Of a DNA stretch of 64,000 nucleotides, positions 16,648-25,023 are shown piece after piece. The notes under the pieces are model-generated. The model searched no databases. It had not been told where the DNA came from and worked only from the letters and a program-made list of their open reading frames with translations. The stretch spans positions 1 to 64,000 of the forward strand of contig NZ_SWKM01000015.1 in assembly GCF_005871205.1 (NCBI RefSeq). Reading direction: 5' to 3'. This stretch comes from Marinobacter alexandrii (lineage in GTDB: Bacteria; Pseudomonadota; Gammaproteobacteria; Pseudomonadales; Oleiphilaceae). Numbering within the stretch: position 1 is the first letter of the stretch; each line of letters starts with the position of its first letter. The position numbers and the translations under genes are program-made.

Positions 16648-19600
16648 GGCAGCTCTCGATTCCTAACGCGAATTTCAGAGACCCATTCATGACCGATTCG
16701 ATCTCTTTGCGTATGTCAGCGAATCTCAATGGTTCAGCCAGGTCTTCCAGCGAGATTTGACCGTTCACCAACCTGTCAGCAAGGTGCCAGTCATTCCCTG
16801 TTTCCTTCATAAGCAATTGAACAACCTGGTTGGCAGCCTTGAGCTGTTGGTCTTCGGTTAGCCTGAACATTGCCGGAGCGATCCCATTGGTGTCAGCAAG
16901 TTTATCTAACATCTGACTGAGCAAAGGCTGTGCTCTGGACGCACTCGCGCTTTCGTAGATTTCGGCGTTCGCGCAAACTTCAGCCAATAGCCTGAAATCG
17001 CTTTGCTGCTCTTCCAGATGCATGCCCATTTCCACGTAATTTTCGCTGACAATCAATTGCTGTTTATCCGTCTCAGTTTTGCTCAAGAGTGCCGTAGATT
17101 GAGTGATGAGCCGGTATAAGTGCTGGAGGTCGCACGCCAGCATGTCGAGTTTTTTGGCTTTTTCTTCGTAAGCAGCAGTGACTTTTTTGAGTTTTCTTGC
17201 GTTCCCAAACACCTTGCCTGCACTCTCGGCATCGTACCGCTCGTCATCGAACGCCTGCCTTTGTTCCTCCAGCTCGTGGTATTCCTTGCGGATGACGTTA
17301 ATTTCGAGAATGACTTCGTTGGCGATGGCCGATAAGCCCCCAAGGAAAGCTGGGCCCGTGATGAAGAACCGGCATCGGGGGCAGTTTCTCGTTCCCAGAT
17401 AGCCACTGGGAACCGGCGCGTAAAAAGCCTCGGCCTTCCGCTCGACCAATGGTTCACCACCTTCGTCACACTTGGCTCCGCCCACGGGACAAATTCCGAT
17501 ACTCATCAATTGAAAGGCGGCGGCCGGCCAGTCCGAATTCAAACACTGATCCAGAGTGGTTCGATCTGTGGCAATGAGCTCTGGTCGAGCCTCATCAATC
17601 TTCTTCTGGATGATGAGGTCCTGGTAGCGGTCCAGACTTTGTTCGATCGCCCGTTTCTCGGCAGCAGCCAACTCCTTTCGCATCAGGCTATGGCCAACTT
17701 TCGTGTAGTAAATTGTCATTACGAGTGACGCATGGCCAACCAACTTTGAGATCACAGTGATGGGCATTCCCCCATCGACAATGTACGCCGTAATCAGGCT
17801 GACCCGCAGAGCGTGGGGGGTAAATTGGCTCTTGTACTCCACACTGTTCTTTTTCTCAATTTTCTCAGCGAGGTCTTCCCCTAGTTTCTGGCTATAGAAT
17901 AGCAACGCAGGCAAGGTGCGTGCGAAGGCGGTTGTCGTGAACATGGGCGAAACTTTGTCTTCGCAAGCCAACGAAGCCGGATCGCGAAACAAAAACGCCT
18001 GCGTCCCCCTTCTCTTGAGGATGTCCTTGTTAGTTTTTTGTCGAAGTTTGATTGCAGTCCAAGGGGTTAACCTTTCGATTGGGTTGTACTTGGCTTGCCA
18101 TTCCCGTAATTGGATCACCCAGTAGGCCAGGTCATCGGGCATATAGGGCACGCTGTAGCCCCCGAGTTTCTTTCCGGTTTTGTTCGTCGTGATGTAGGAA
18201 CTCAGTTCCCCGTCTTCGCCTCTTCGCAGGAAGCCCTGGTTGCGCTTCGGAGTGGCAAGATGACTGGTATTTTTGACCCATCGAACCTCACCGTCGTGCC
18301 AGACAGGAATGATCTCGTCGCCCTCGCCACTGTCCAGCCAACAGATTTGCTGCCCGCGCAGCGGCATCGACAACAACATGTAGTTCGCCACAACCTTGAC
18401 CGGCGACCAGAGTTCGACGGCCTCCTCAAAATACCGCTCACCATCCGACTTTCTACGATCCTTAGTCACGGTCCGATAAATGCAGTTTGGATCGGTCTCA
18501 TCAATTAATTCGGGATCGCACTCAAACCAGCAGTCCTCCAAAAAGCAATGTAACTGATGCAGATCGCGGAAAGATTTGATCTCCGAAGGAATCAGATGCT
18601 TTCTGGCGCGGACGATAGAGTCCATTGGGAGCGGCGGTTTGTTGGACTCGCTGCGTCTTATGGTTGGCAACTGGTCCAAGTAGCCTTTGAGAACGGTCCG
18701 CAATGGGTTGCGATATCCTGGCAAGAGAAGCAGCACGCCCTCATCGTCCTCATCGGAACAATAGGTGTCTAAAGCCCAGTCAAAGAAATCCGCACAAATG
18801 TTGTGCCTTGTCCTTTTTTGGGTATCTCCCGTCGACTGGACGAACGCCTCATAAATGCGTTCGTTGAACGGTATGTCCTTCGACAGCATGGCGCCGGGAT
18901 TGTCAGGTAGGTTTTGCTTCGCAACAACGTCTTTTAAGAAGGCTCTTAACTGATAGTATTTAGTGTTTTGGTTGGTCCCTGCTTCCACATATCTCTGGAT
19001 TGCTTCCCAGAACCTCGGATAAACGGTGAGTAATTCTGGATCGAACGCGCTTTCGTTTCCCAAAAAGCTAAACCAGCCTACCCACTCATCGGCGTACACC
19101 TGGTCGGGGCGACCCGGCAGCTTGGGGTCGTTCCGATACCCCGCCTGGTATTTATTTATACTTTTGAAACCTTGCGCCTGCGCGGCCTGAGACGCTTCGG
19201 CCAAGGTGGCATATTTCTCAGCCGGACGCTCTGTTCCCAAAAACTCGCACCAGTCCACCCACTCATCCGGGTAGGACTGCTGGGGAAGGTGCGGAAGCTT
19301 TGGATCGTCCCGGTACCCCGCCCGATATTCTTTCGAACTCTTGAAACCTAGCGCCCTCGCGGCCTGTGACGCTTCGGCCACGGTGGCGTATTTCTCAACC
19401 GGACGCTCTGTTCCCAAAAACTCGTACCAGCCCACCCACTCATCGGGGTAGGACTGCTGGGGAGTGCGCGAGAGCTTGGGATCGTCTCGATACCCCGTGT
19501 TGTATTCTTTCTGGCTCTTGAAACCTAGCGCCCGCGCGGCCTCTGATGCTTCGGCCAGGGTGGAGTATTTCTCAACCGGACGCTCTGTACCCAAAAACTC

Positions 19601-19927
19601 GTACCAGCCCACCCACTCATTGGGGTAGGACTGTTCGGGGCTACTCGGCAGTTTGGGGTCATCTTTATACCCCATGTAGTATTCTTTCTGACTCATCAAA
19701 CCCAGCGCCCGTGCGGCCGCTGACGCTTCGTCGAGGGTAATGTATTTTTGTTGTGCATTACGGAGAAAATGAGGCCAGCTTACCCACTCATCTGGGTAGG
19801 CTTTGTCCGGCATTCTTCGCAGCCTGTCGTCTTCCTTATAGCCCTTTTGGTATTCTGCCGCCGTCTTAAAACCCAACTTCTGCGCGGCCTCGCACGCTTC
19901 GGCGTAGGTGGCGTATTTAGTCGTCAT
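16640..19927 (-). CDS. gmtZ: Gamma-mobile-trio integrase GmtZ
   Basis: This 1095-residue protein is the second gene of the trio. Residues 4-293 are five tandem copies of a 57-59-residue integrase repeat (core: LAEASxAARALGFKS, YRDDPKLP, YPDEWVGWYEFLG). A divergent tyrosine-recombinase domain follows, with Arg in PLRGQQI (about 524), HALRVS (about 707), LVGHAS, and Tyr in IYYTKVG (about 740). A four-cysteine cluster (CPVGGAKC at 811-818 and CPRC at about 849) suggests a zinc site. A long coiled-coil C-terminus completes it. It overlaps gmtY by 11 nt and gmtX by 8 nt. The architecture of a recombinase plus a Cys cluster recalls TnpB of Tn554, but the repeats mark the GMT type. Confidence 0.87.
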   Translation of the reverse strand: MTTKYATYAEACEAAQKLGFKTAAEYQKGYKEDDRLRRMPDKAYPDEWVSWPHFLRNAQQKYITLDEASAAARALGLMSQKEYYMGYKDDPKLPSSPEQSYPNEWVGWYEFLGTERPVEKYSTLAEASEAARALGFKSQKEYNTGYRDDPKLSRTPQQSYPDEWVGWYEFLGTERPVEKYATVAEASQAARALGFKSSKEYRAGYRDDPKLPHLPQQSYPDEWVDWCEFLGTERPAEKYATLAEASQAAQAQGFKSINKYQAGYRNDPKLPGRPDQVYADEWVGWFSFLGNESAFDPELLTVYPRFWEAIQRYVEAGTNQNTKYYQLRAFLKDVVAKQNLPDNPGAMLSKDIPFNERIYEAFVQSTGDTQKRTRHNICADFFDWALDTYCSDEDDEGVLLLLPGYRNPLRTVLKGYLDQLPTIRRSESNKPPLPMDSIVRARKHLIPSEIKSFRDLHQLHCFLEDCWFECDPELIDETDPNCIYRTVTKDRRKSDGERYFEEAVELWSPVKVVANYMLLSMPLRGQQICWLDSGEGDEIIPVWHDGEVRWVKNTSHLATPKRNQGFLRRGEDGELSSYITTNKTGKKLGGYSVPYMPDDLAYWVIQLREWQAKYNPIERLTPWTAIKLRQKTNKDILKRRGTQAFLFRDPASLACEDKVSPMFTTTAFARTLPALLFYSQKLGEDLAEKIEKKNSVEYKSQFTPHALRVSLITAYIVDGGMPITVISKLVGHASLVMTIYYTKVGHSLMRKELAAAEKRAIEQSLDRYQDLIIQKKIDEARPELIATDRTTLDQCLNSDWPAAAFQLMSIGICPVGGAKCDEGGEPLVERKAEAFYAPVPSGYLGTRNCPRCRFFITGPAFLGGLSAIANEVILEINVIRKEYHELEEQRQAFDDERYDAESAGKVFGNARKLKKVTAAYEEKAKKLDMLACDLQHLYRLITQSTALLSKTETDKQQLIVSENYVEMGMHLEEQQSDFRLLAEVCANAEIYESASASRAQPLLSQMLDKLADTNGIAPAMFRLTEDQQLKAANQVVQLLMKETGNDWHLADRLVNGQISLEDLAEPLRFADIRKEIESVMNGSLKFALGIESCHE
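19049..19918 (-). repeat. Tandem 177-bp coding repeats in gmtZ
   Basis: Five in-frame units of 171-177 bp encode the integrase repeats. The middle three are nearly identical at DNA level (for example CAACCGGACGCTCTGT recurs at 19399 and 19576). Such identity invites slipped recombination, so copy number may vary between strains. Confidence 0.8.
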
Positions 19928-21260
19928 GTGAAATTCCCTTCGAAATGGCAGATATCGAGTGCTGTTCGGGTGAGAGCCTCTTCAAGTGCGCTCGCATCTG
20001 TTTCTCGGACAGTTCGGTGTATACTTGCTGACTTTCTATCGATTTATGATGGAGAGCATTTTTAATGATCAGGGAGCTGGATTTGGCGTCAGACAACGCC
20101 TGCCCGTATGAGTGACGATGGGCATGGGCCGTCGTTCCAGCTTCTTTTGAGAATGGCAGGCCGATTCGTTCTACTGCTCTTTTGAGCGACTGGTTGTAGC
20201 CTTTGATCGAGTGAGGAGCCCCAGTGCGTGTTGTAAACGCAAACGGATGATTGTCATCGTCCGAATACCGCTGATAGGTCAGGTAAAGCCGCCATAACTC
20301 ATTGAAGGTTTCGCCCGCAGATTGTGGAAACCACCAAACCTGTAAGAAGTGCCTATTTTCATTGTCTTCTTTCGGATCTTTCCAGCCCGCATGCAGGGTG
20401 TGGGATTTCGGGTACTCGAATCGCGGCTTTAGGCCGAACCGCTGACGCAGTTCTTCTCGCCTGCTTGGGCTGTTCTGACCGACTTTTCCTTTGTCGGGGT
20501 GAAAGACTTTTACAAGCGCCGTTCCATCTTCCCAGGGGATAATGTCTTCTACCCAAAGGTGAAAGCATTCGCTAAGGCGCAGCCCTCCATAGTGCATCAG
20601 CATCGTGATCAGTACATTTTTTAGGTCGAGCCGCTCATGAATCCTATCGCTGGTCTCGAAGCCGTATCGAACGAATCCATCCCAAAGCAAATCATCAATC
20701 CGTCCTTCCGGAAAACTTTTCTTGCTTTCGGTACCCTTAGAGCCAGAAACCTTCCTGGGCATGACATATCGAGAATAAGAGGGATCCGGATTGTTTGCCC
20801 AAAGATGGGATAAAAAGGCACGGCGCTTTTTCTGATAGTGGGCTGCCAACCCCATCCATTCCTCGTAACGAGTTGGTTTGACCTTCGGGTTTATCTGGAA
20901 TTTTTTTTCTTCGTGTTGGCGAGCCAACCAGTCGGTGTAACTTGTAATGAGCTTGATCAAAAAGGCCGCATCGTTATCTGAGCGTGGTTTCCAGCGCAAC
21001 CAACTGGGGTCATTACCGTCCTCGCCAATCGTTCCCGTGTAAAGGCTGTTGGAAAACTCTCGAAAAAGTTCATAAGGTTTATCGAAGCAGCCCTCATTTT
21101 GCTTCGTGTAATCGATCAAAAGCCGGACTGCGAAGGCGCTTCTGTCTTTCCAACTCCGTGACTTATTCCGATGGACGATCAAATAGTCCAGATAACTTCT
21201 CAGCAGGCCATCGTGCGTCACGATTACCGGAAGACTGACCTGGAGTCCGGTGTTATCCAT
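19917..21260 (-). CDS. gmtY: Gamma-mobile-trio tyrosine recombinase GmtY
   Basis: This 447-residue site-specific recombinase heads the trio operon. The catalytic set is complete: Arg in GGLRLSE (about 228), the HAHRHSYG box (about 373), His in ALHHKS (about 402), and the nucleophile in QQVYTEL (Tyr about 414). The N-terminal 130 residues look like a SAM-like core-binding domain (LRSYLDYLIVHRNKSRSWKDR). The ATG at 21260 is preferred to a GTG at 21332, since it gives the usual N-terminus and leaves inverted repeats at 21289-21346 outside the gene. Translation runs on into gmtZ through an 11-nt overlap. In GMT islands this gene lies at one edge, which fits the junction with sixA. Confidence 0.88.
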   Translation of the reverse strand: MDNTGLQVSLPVIVTHDGLLRSYLDYLIVHRNKSRSWKDRSAFAVRLLIDYTKQNEGCFDKPYELFREFSNSLYTGTIGEDGNDPSWLRWKPRSDNDAAFLIKLITSYTDWLARQHEEKKFQINPKVKPTRYEEWMGLAAHYQKKRRAFLSHLWANNPDPSYSRYVMPRKVSGSKGTESKKSFPEGRIDDLLWDGFVRYGFETSDRIHERLDLKNVLITMLMHYGGLRLSECFHLWVEDIIPWEDGTALVKVFHPDKGKVGQNSPSRREELRQRFGLKPRFEYPKSHTLHAGWKDPKEDNENRHFLQVWWFPQSAGETFNELWRLYLTYQRYSDDDNHPFAFTTRTGAPHSIKGYNQSLKRAVERIGLPFSKEAGTTAHAHRHSYGQALSDAKSSSLIIKNALHHKSIESQQVYTELSEKQMRAHLKRLSPEQHSISAISKGISHDD

Positions 21261-21581
21261 TCTGATGTTCGCTTCCACACAAACACTATTAAGCACATTT
21301 TTCTCGTATTTGTAGTATATTTTTAATAGCACTATAGTGTGCTTAAAGAAAAAAAGAAAGTGCGGATTAGGAGCTATTGGGGATTTTTAAGGGGTTTTTA
21401 GTACAGAAATTTAATTCTACTAATCGCAGAAGGTGCATTTATTCCAGGAACAGCCGTTGGTAACTGGCAAAATCAGTGACTTGGCTTCACTGGGTGGCCG
21501 AAAGACTGGCTCGACATAATCAATGGGAAAACTGTACATAAAAAGACTCAGCACATGACAATGGGTGCGATAGAACGGAAA
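21261..21581. other. Probable right edge of the GMT island
   Basis: These 321 bases separate the first island gene from the core gene sixA and contain no gene. The first 90 bp are AT-rich, with inverted repeats and a TATACT -10-like element (minus strand, 21314-21319). The remainder grades into sequence typical of the core. The exact insertion point cannot be fixed without an empty-site genome. Confidence 0.6.
21289..21346. promoter_or_regulatory. Inverted repeats upstream of gmtY
   Basis: TTAAGCACA (21289-21297) and TGTGCTTAA (21338-21346) are perfect 9-bp inverted arms around the likely gmtY promoter. A 10-bp palindrome CACTATAGTG (21330-21339) overlaps the outer arm. CACTAT also recurs at 21284-21289. 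They could be operator sites or recombinase-binding arms at the island end. Confidence 0.5.
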
Positions 21582-22037
21582 TCAGGGCAGAAACTGGGCT
21601 TTCAAGTCCGCACACCCGGGGCCAACCACCGGCATATCCAATACCACCGCCTGGGACGTCATGAACGGGATGCCATGACGATGCCCATCAACCAGCAAGG
21701 TGGACAGGCTTCCTACCAAAGGCATGTGTGCGACCAGTAACAGCGGGGAGACCTGGTGCTCTAGCAGCGCATCCAGGCATAGACCCGGGTCATCGTCCGG
21801 GGTCAGGAACGGCTTCTCCTCGACCGGGCAGTTCAGGATCTCAGACACGATGGCCGCGGTCTCGCGCGCTCGCACATACGGACTGGTCCATATCAGCTTC
21901 GGCCGCCAGGGCGAATCGGCAATTTGAGCAGCACACTCGGCAGCGTGGAGCCGACCGACTTCCGTCAGCTCTCGCTCCTGGTCCAGGGTATGCCAACCTG
22001 CTTCGCCATGACGCATCACGAGCACTTGCACGGGCAA
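21582..22037 (-). CDS. sixA: Phosphohistidine phosphatase SixA
   Basis: This 151-residue histidine-phosphatase-fold protein removes phosphate from phosphohistidine, in E. coli from phosphotransfer proteins such as ArcB or NPr. The catalytic RHG motif is in VLVMRHGEAGWH (residues 7-13). A second Arg is in WTSPYVRARETA, and a His in LLVAHMPLVGSL. It follows gpsA with an 18-bp gap and is likely the last gene of that leftward unit. The mobile island begins beyond its 3' end. Confidence 0.88.
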   Translation of the reverse strand: MPVQVLVMRHGEAGWHTLDQERELTEVGRLHAAECAAQIADSPWRPKLIWTSPYVRARETAAIVSEILNCPVEEKPFLTPDDDPGLCLDALLEHQVSPLLLVAHMPLVGSLSTLLVDGHRHGIPFMTSQAVVLDMPVVGPGCADLKAQFLP

Positions 22038-22055
22038 TCCTCCGGTGCGTGGATA

Positions 22056-23123
22056 TTACTGACTGATGGTACGGGGCAGGATGAATTCCACGTCGGAGTT
22101 CTGCACCGCCATCATCAGGCTGTTGATGACCGCCTTGATTGACGCGTTGCCGTAAAGAATTTCATACAGACCGCGAACCAAAGGCATGTAAATGCCAATC
22201 GCCTCGGATTTTTCCTTAACCAGCTTCAAGGTGTATATGCCCTCGGCTACCTGGCCGAGCTCGGCAACCGCATCATCCAGATTCTGGCCCTTACCAACGG
22301 CGAAGCCAACCCGGTAATTCCGGCTCTTATGGGACGTGCAGGTAACGATGAGGTCGCCAACACCCGCCAGCCCCATAAAGGTCATGGGGTTTGCCCCAAG
22401 GCTGACGGCAAAACGACTCATTTCTGCCAGGCCACGGGTGATCAGCATCGCCTTGGCGTTCTCGCCCATGTCCAGAGCCGATGCCAGGCCCGCAACAATG
22501 GCGTAGATATTTTTCAAAGCGCCAGCTAATTCAACACCATAGATATCAACGTTCGCGTAAACCCTGAAGTATTCACAACCCAGCAGGTCTTGGGCAGTGC
22601 GCCGCACATCCGGGTCCTTGGCGGCAATAACGGTGGCAGTCAGGTCACGATTGACAATTTCTCCCGCAAGGTTGGGACCGCTCAACACGCCAATACGGCA
22701 GCGGGGGATCTCCTCCTGGAGGATCTCGCTCATCAGCTTGAAGCCGTGCTCTTCGATGCCCTTGGTCAGGCTGATTACAATCTGACCGTCGCGAAACTCA
22801 TCGCAATGTTCGCGAATAACAGCACGGAAAGCTTTGCTGGGAATGGCGACAAACACGATCTCGGCCTTGCCGACAGCTTCCGCAAGATTAGTGGTCGGGA
22901 GCACATCACCGATCAGTTCAACATCGGGCATGTATCGGCTGTTGATGGAAGTGGTGCTGATTTCCTCAACCTGGGCCGCATCGCGCATCCAGAAATGCAC
23001 GCGATGACCGTTTTCCGCCAGCACCTTGGTCATGGCCGTACCGAAGCTACCGCCGCCGAGAACGGCTACATCGTGCACCGGAACGGCGTCCCCATTGTCT
23101 TGAGGTGCATTTTTCTCAGGCAT
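22056..23123 (-). CDS. gpsA: Glycerol-3-phosphate dehydrogenase [NAD(P)+]
   Basis: This 355-residue cytosolic enzyme reduces dihydroxyacetone phosphate to sn-glycerol-3-phosphate for phospholipid synthesis. The N-terminal Rossmann motif is GGGSFGTAMTKVLAENGH (about 22-40). Also visible are SGPNLAGEI, the catalytic Lys region GALKNIYAIVAGLASALDMGENAKA, and GLAGVGDLIVTCTS. The N-terminus is slightly extended (about 15 residues) compared with the E. coli enzyme. It lies downstream of the STAS gene with a 70-bp gap. Confidence 0.95.
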   Translation of the reverse strand: MPEKNAPQDNGDAVPVHDVAVLGGGSFGTAMTKVLAENGHRVHFWMRDAAQVEEISTTSINSRYMPDVELIGDVLPTTNLAEAVGKAEIVFVAIPSKAFRAVIREHCDEFRDGQIVISLTKGIEEHGFKLMSEILQEEIPRCRIGVLSGPNLAGEIVNRDLTATVIAAKDPDVRRTAQDLLGCEYFRVYANVDIYGVELAGALKNIYAIVAGLASALDMGENAKAMLITRGLAEMSRFAVSLGANPMTFMGLAGVGDLIVTCTSHKSRNYRVGFAVGKGQNLDDAVAELGQVAEGIYTLKLVKEKSEAIGIYMPLVRGLYEILYGNASIKAVINSLMMAVQNSDVEFILPRTISQ

Positions 23124-23193
23124 AGTTAATCCGTTGTGTTATCTAGTCGGGTGAGAATCCGGAAGATTCCGAATCGGCGAAACGACACTGCCT

Positions 23194-23685
23194 TTAACCG
23201 GTCTCTTCACACTCAAGAGCACGTACCAGATTCTTGAACTCTTCCCTGTTTCGACTGTTCAGTCCCATCAGTACCTTGTGAGCATCAAGGACTTTATCTC
23301 GAACCTGCTGTTCGCTGGCTTTCAGTACCGGGATTTCTTCAAGCTCTTCAATGCGGGACGCAGGTTCCCGGACAATGATGAAAATCTTGTCGAACCCCAT
23401 GGAAGTGATGATGCGGGTAATATCCGGATTGGTAGAGATCAGTGTGGGCAGAAAGTTGCTCTGTTGCTGAGCGGCCATGGCGATTTTGGCTAGCAGGCCC
23501 AGTGTGGTGCTGTCGATGATCTCGGTTTCAGTGAGATCAATCACCACGGTCTTGAATTCGGGATCCTGGGTAATGGACTCAACAAGGTTGTCCAGCGTTG
23601 AACAAAGGTTCAGCCGGATTTCTCCAATAAACTTCAGGACATATATGCCCTGCTTTTCAGCTTGCAGGATCTTATAACCAGCCAT
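23194..23685 (-). CDS. STAS-domain anti-sigma factor antagonist
   Basis: This 163-residue protein of the SpoIIAA/RsbV kind has a STAS domain (residues about 5-110). Its likely phospho-acceptor is a Ser in IIDSTTLGLLAK (about 59). A helical tail of about 50 residues follows. The gene is 14 bp downstream of one coding for a PP2C-type phosphatase with a receiver domain. Together they form the usual partner-switching pair, in which the phosphatase would dephosphorylate this protein. Pseudomonas has similar pairs (HsbR/HsbA; PA2798/PA2797). The anti-sigma factor or kinase partner is not in the window. Confidence 0.85.
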   Translation of the reverse strand: MAGYKILQAEKQGIYVLKFIGEIRLNLCSTLDNLVESITQDPEFKTVVIDLTETEIIDSTTLGLLAKIAMAAQQQSNFLPTLISTNPDITRIITSMGFDKIFIIVREPASRIEELEEIPVLKASEQQVRDKVLDAHKVLMGLNSRNREEFKNLVRALECEETG

Positions 23686-23699
23686 GCTTCACACTGCCA

Positions 23700-24908
23700 C
23701 TATGTCGACGACCTGTTGACTGAATCCATTATGGCGTCAGTTACCGAGACGATCGCTATATCATCCGGCAATTCCGTGATCTCGTCGAGATTCAGAGCCT
23801 CGCTCAAGGAGGCGATAGTGTGACGGCCTCCAGACACGAGTTCAAGTAGTGTCCTTTCCTTTTCATCCAGGCTTTTTGCCGGGATGACCTCCAGTATTCC
23901 ATCCGAGAACAGGGTTAACCGGAACGGTTTATCCAGTGGAGTCTCGTAAACCTCCCATGTTGGCGTCTCGAAAAGCCCCACTGGTAGACCACTTCCCTCA
24001 AGAAACGCTGCTTCTCCACCCTCAAAGGACAGGATCGGCATGGGAAAGTGGGCCCCAACTGCATACTTCAATGTACGCTCAGCAACGGAAATAATGCCAA
24101 CAAATACGGTTACGTGTTTGCCGAGACCCGTATCGAGCAGCTCTGAATTGATGCGTTCCAGAAAACGGTCGGGGTAAAGAATGTCGTCGCTTGAGTGCCT
24201 TCGAAGATTGCGCTGCAGACGGTTGGTAAGGTTTTTCAGCAACACCGTGACGAACGCCGAACTGGCGCCATGGCCCGAAACGTCGGCAATGTAGACCAGA
24301 ATCTGGTTTGGAGAAATCTGAAAATAGTCCAGAAAATCGCCGCTCAGGTACAGCGATGGTTTGATTAGGTGGTCTACTTTCAGGCCGATCAAGTCCTGAA
24401 CCCGGTCCGGAAGCATTCTCAGTTGCACTTTTCGGCCAGCCCGCTGATCCGCCCGCAGTTCGGCGATGCCATTGCGCAGGTCGCGATTGGCTTCTTCCAG
24501 CTCATGGCGATACAACTGGTTAAGTCGGTTTACCCGAACCCGGTCGAACAGCTTTTCGATAACGTCATCCAACGCGCCCTTGTCATTATTGCAGGGTTTG
24601 AGGACAAAATCGGCGGCCCCGGCTCGAAGCGCCCTGACGACGTCGGCACTGGACTCACTGGTGGAACAACAGACTACGGGAGAAAATACGTCCGCCTCTT
24701 CCAGCCTGCTGGCCAAATCTCTAATTGCTGCCGGCGGCAGATCTGCAAAGATGACGTCGGGCGCATCGTCATCAAACAGAGTTTTGGCGGAGGCGAGGCT
24801 GGGAGAACCGGAAACGTAGAACCCTCTAGCTTCCAGATAGCGGGACAGATCCGTGCGAGCCTTTTCATCGGCGTCAATTATGAGTATGCGCTCGGTGCGC
24901 GAGGTCAT
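23700..24908 (-). CDS. Response regulator fused to PP2C/SpoIIE-type phosphatase
   Basis: This 402-residue signalling protein has an N-terminal receiver domain (about 6-120; acidic start IIDADEK, phospho-site region DVIFADLPPA where the Asp is at ADLP). A coiled-coil linker (about 125-165) and a SpoIIE-like PP2C domain (about 185-395) follow. Metal-binding signatures are SGDFLDYF, VYIADVSGHGASSAFVT, LTLFSDGILE and PDDIAIVSV. Phosphorylation of the receiver should switch the phosphatase, whose target is probably the adjacent STAS protein. The gene is divergent from the HD-domain gene. Confidence 0.88.
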   Translation of the reverse strand: MTSRTERILIIDADEKARTDLSRYLEARGFYVSGSPSLASAKTLFDDDAPDVIFADLPPAAIRDLASRLEEADVFSPVVCCSTSESSADVVRALRAGAADFVLKPCNNDKGALDDVIEKLFDRVRVNRLNQLYRHELEEANRDLRNGIAELRADQRAGRKVQLRMLPDRVQDLIGLKVDHLIKPSLYLSGDFLDYFQISPNQILVYIADVSGHGASSAFVTVLLKNLTNRLQRNLRRHSSDDILYPDRFLERINSELLDTGLGKHVTVFVGIISVAERTLKYAVGAHFPMPILSFEGGEAAFLEGSGLPVGLFETPTWEVYETPLDKPFRLTLFSDGILEVIPAKSLDEKERTLLELVSGGRHTIASLSEALNLDEITELPDDIAIVSVTDAIMDSVNRSST

Positions 24909-25023
24909 GGCTACTGCCCTAAACTACCAGCGATAAAAGGAAAAATGGCGTTAATAAGCCTATTCTGGCACGACCCTGTGATATAACAAGGCCAGTTTGA
25001 TGAATTTGGGGGGGAATCCAGCG

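Noticed and set aside
19049..19918. CRISPR-like or satellite array
   Set aside because: The repeats are in frame, 171-177 bp long and without spacers; they encode the integrase repeat of GmtZ.
13409..21260. Tn554-type transposon (TnpA-TnpB-TnpC)
   Set aside because: The two-recombinase-plus-small-protein plan is similar, but the repeat-bearing 1095-residue integrase and the following VPA1267-type gene fit the Gamma-Mobile-Trio better.
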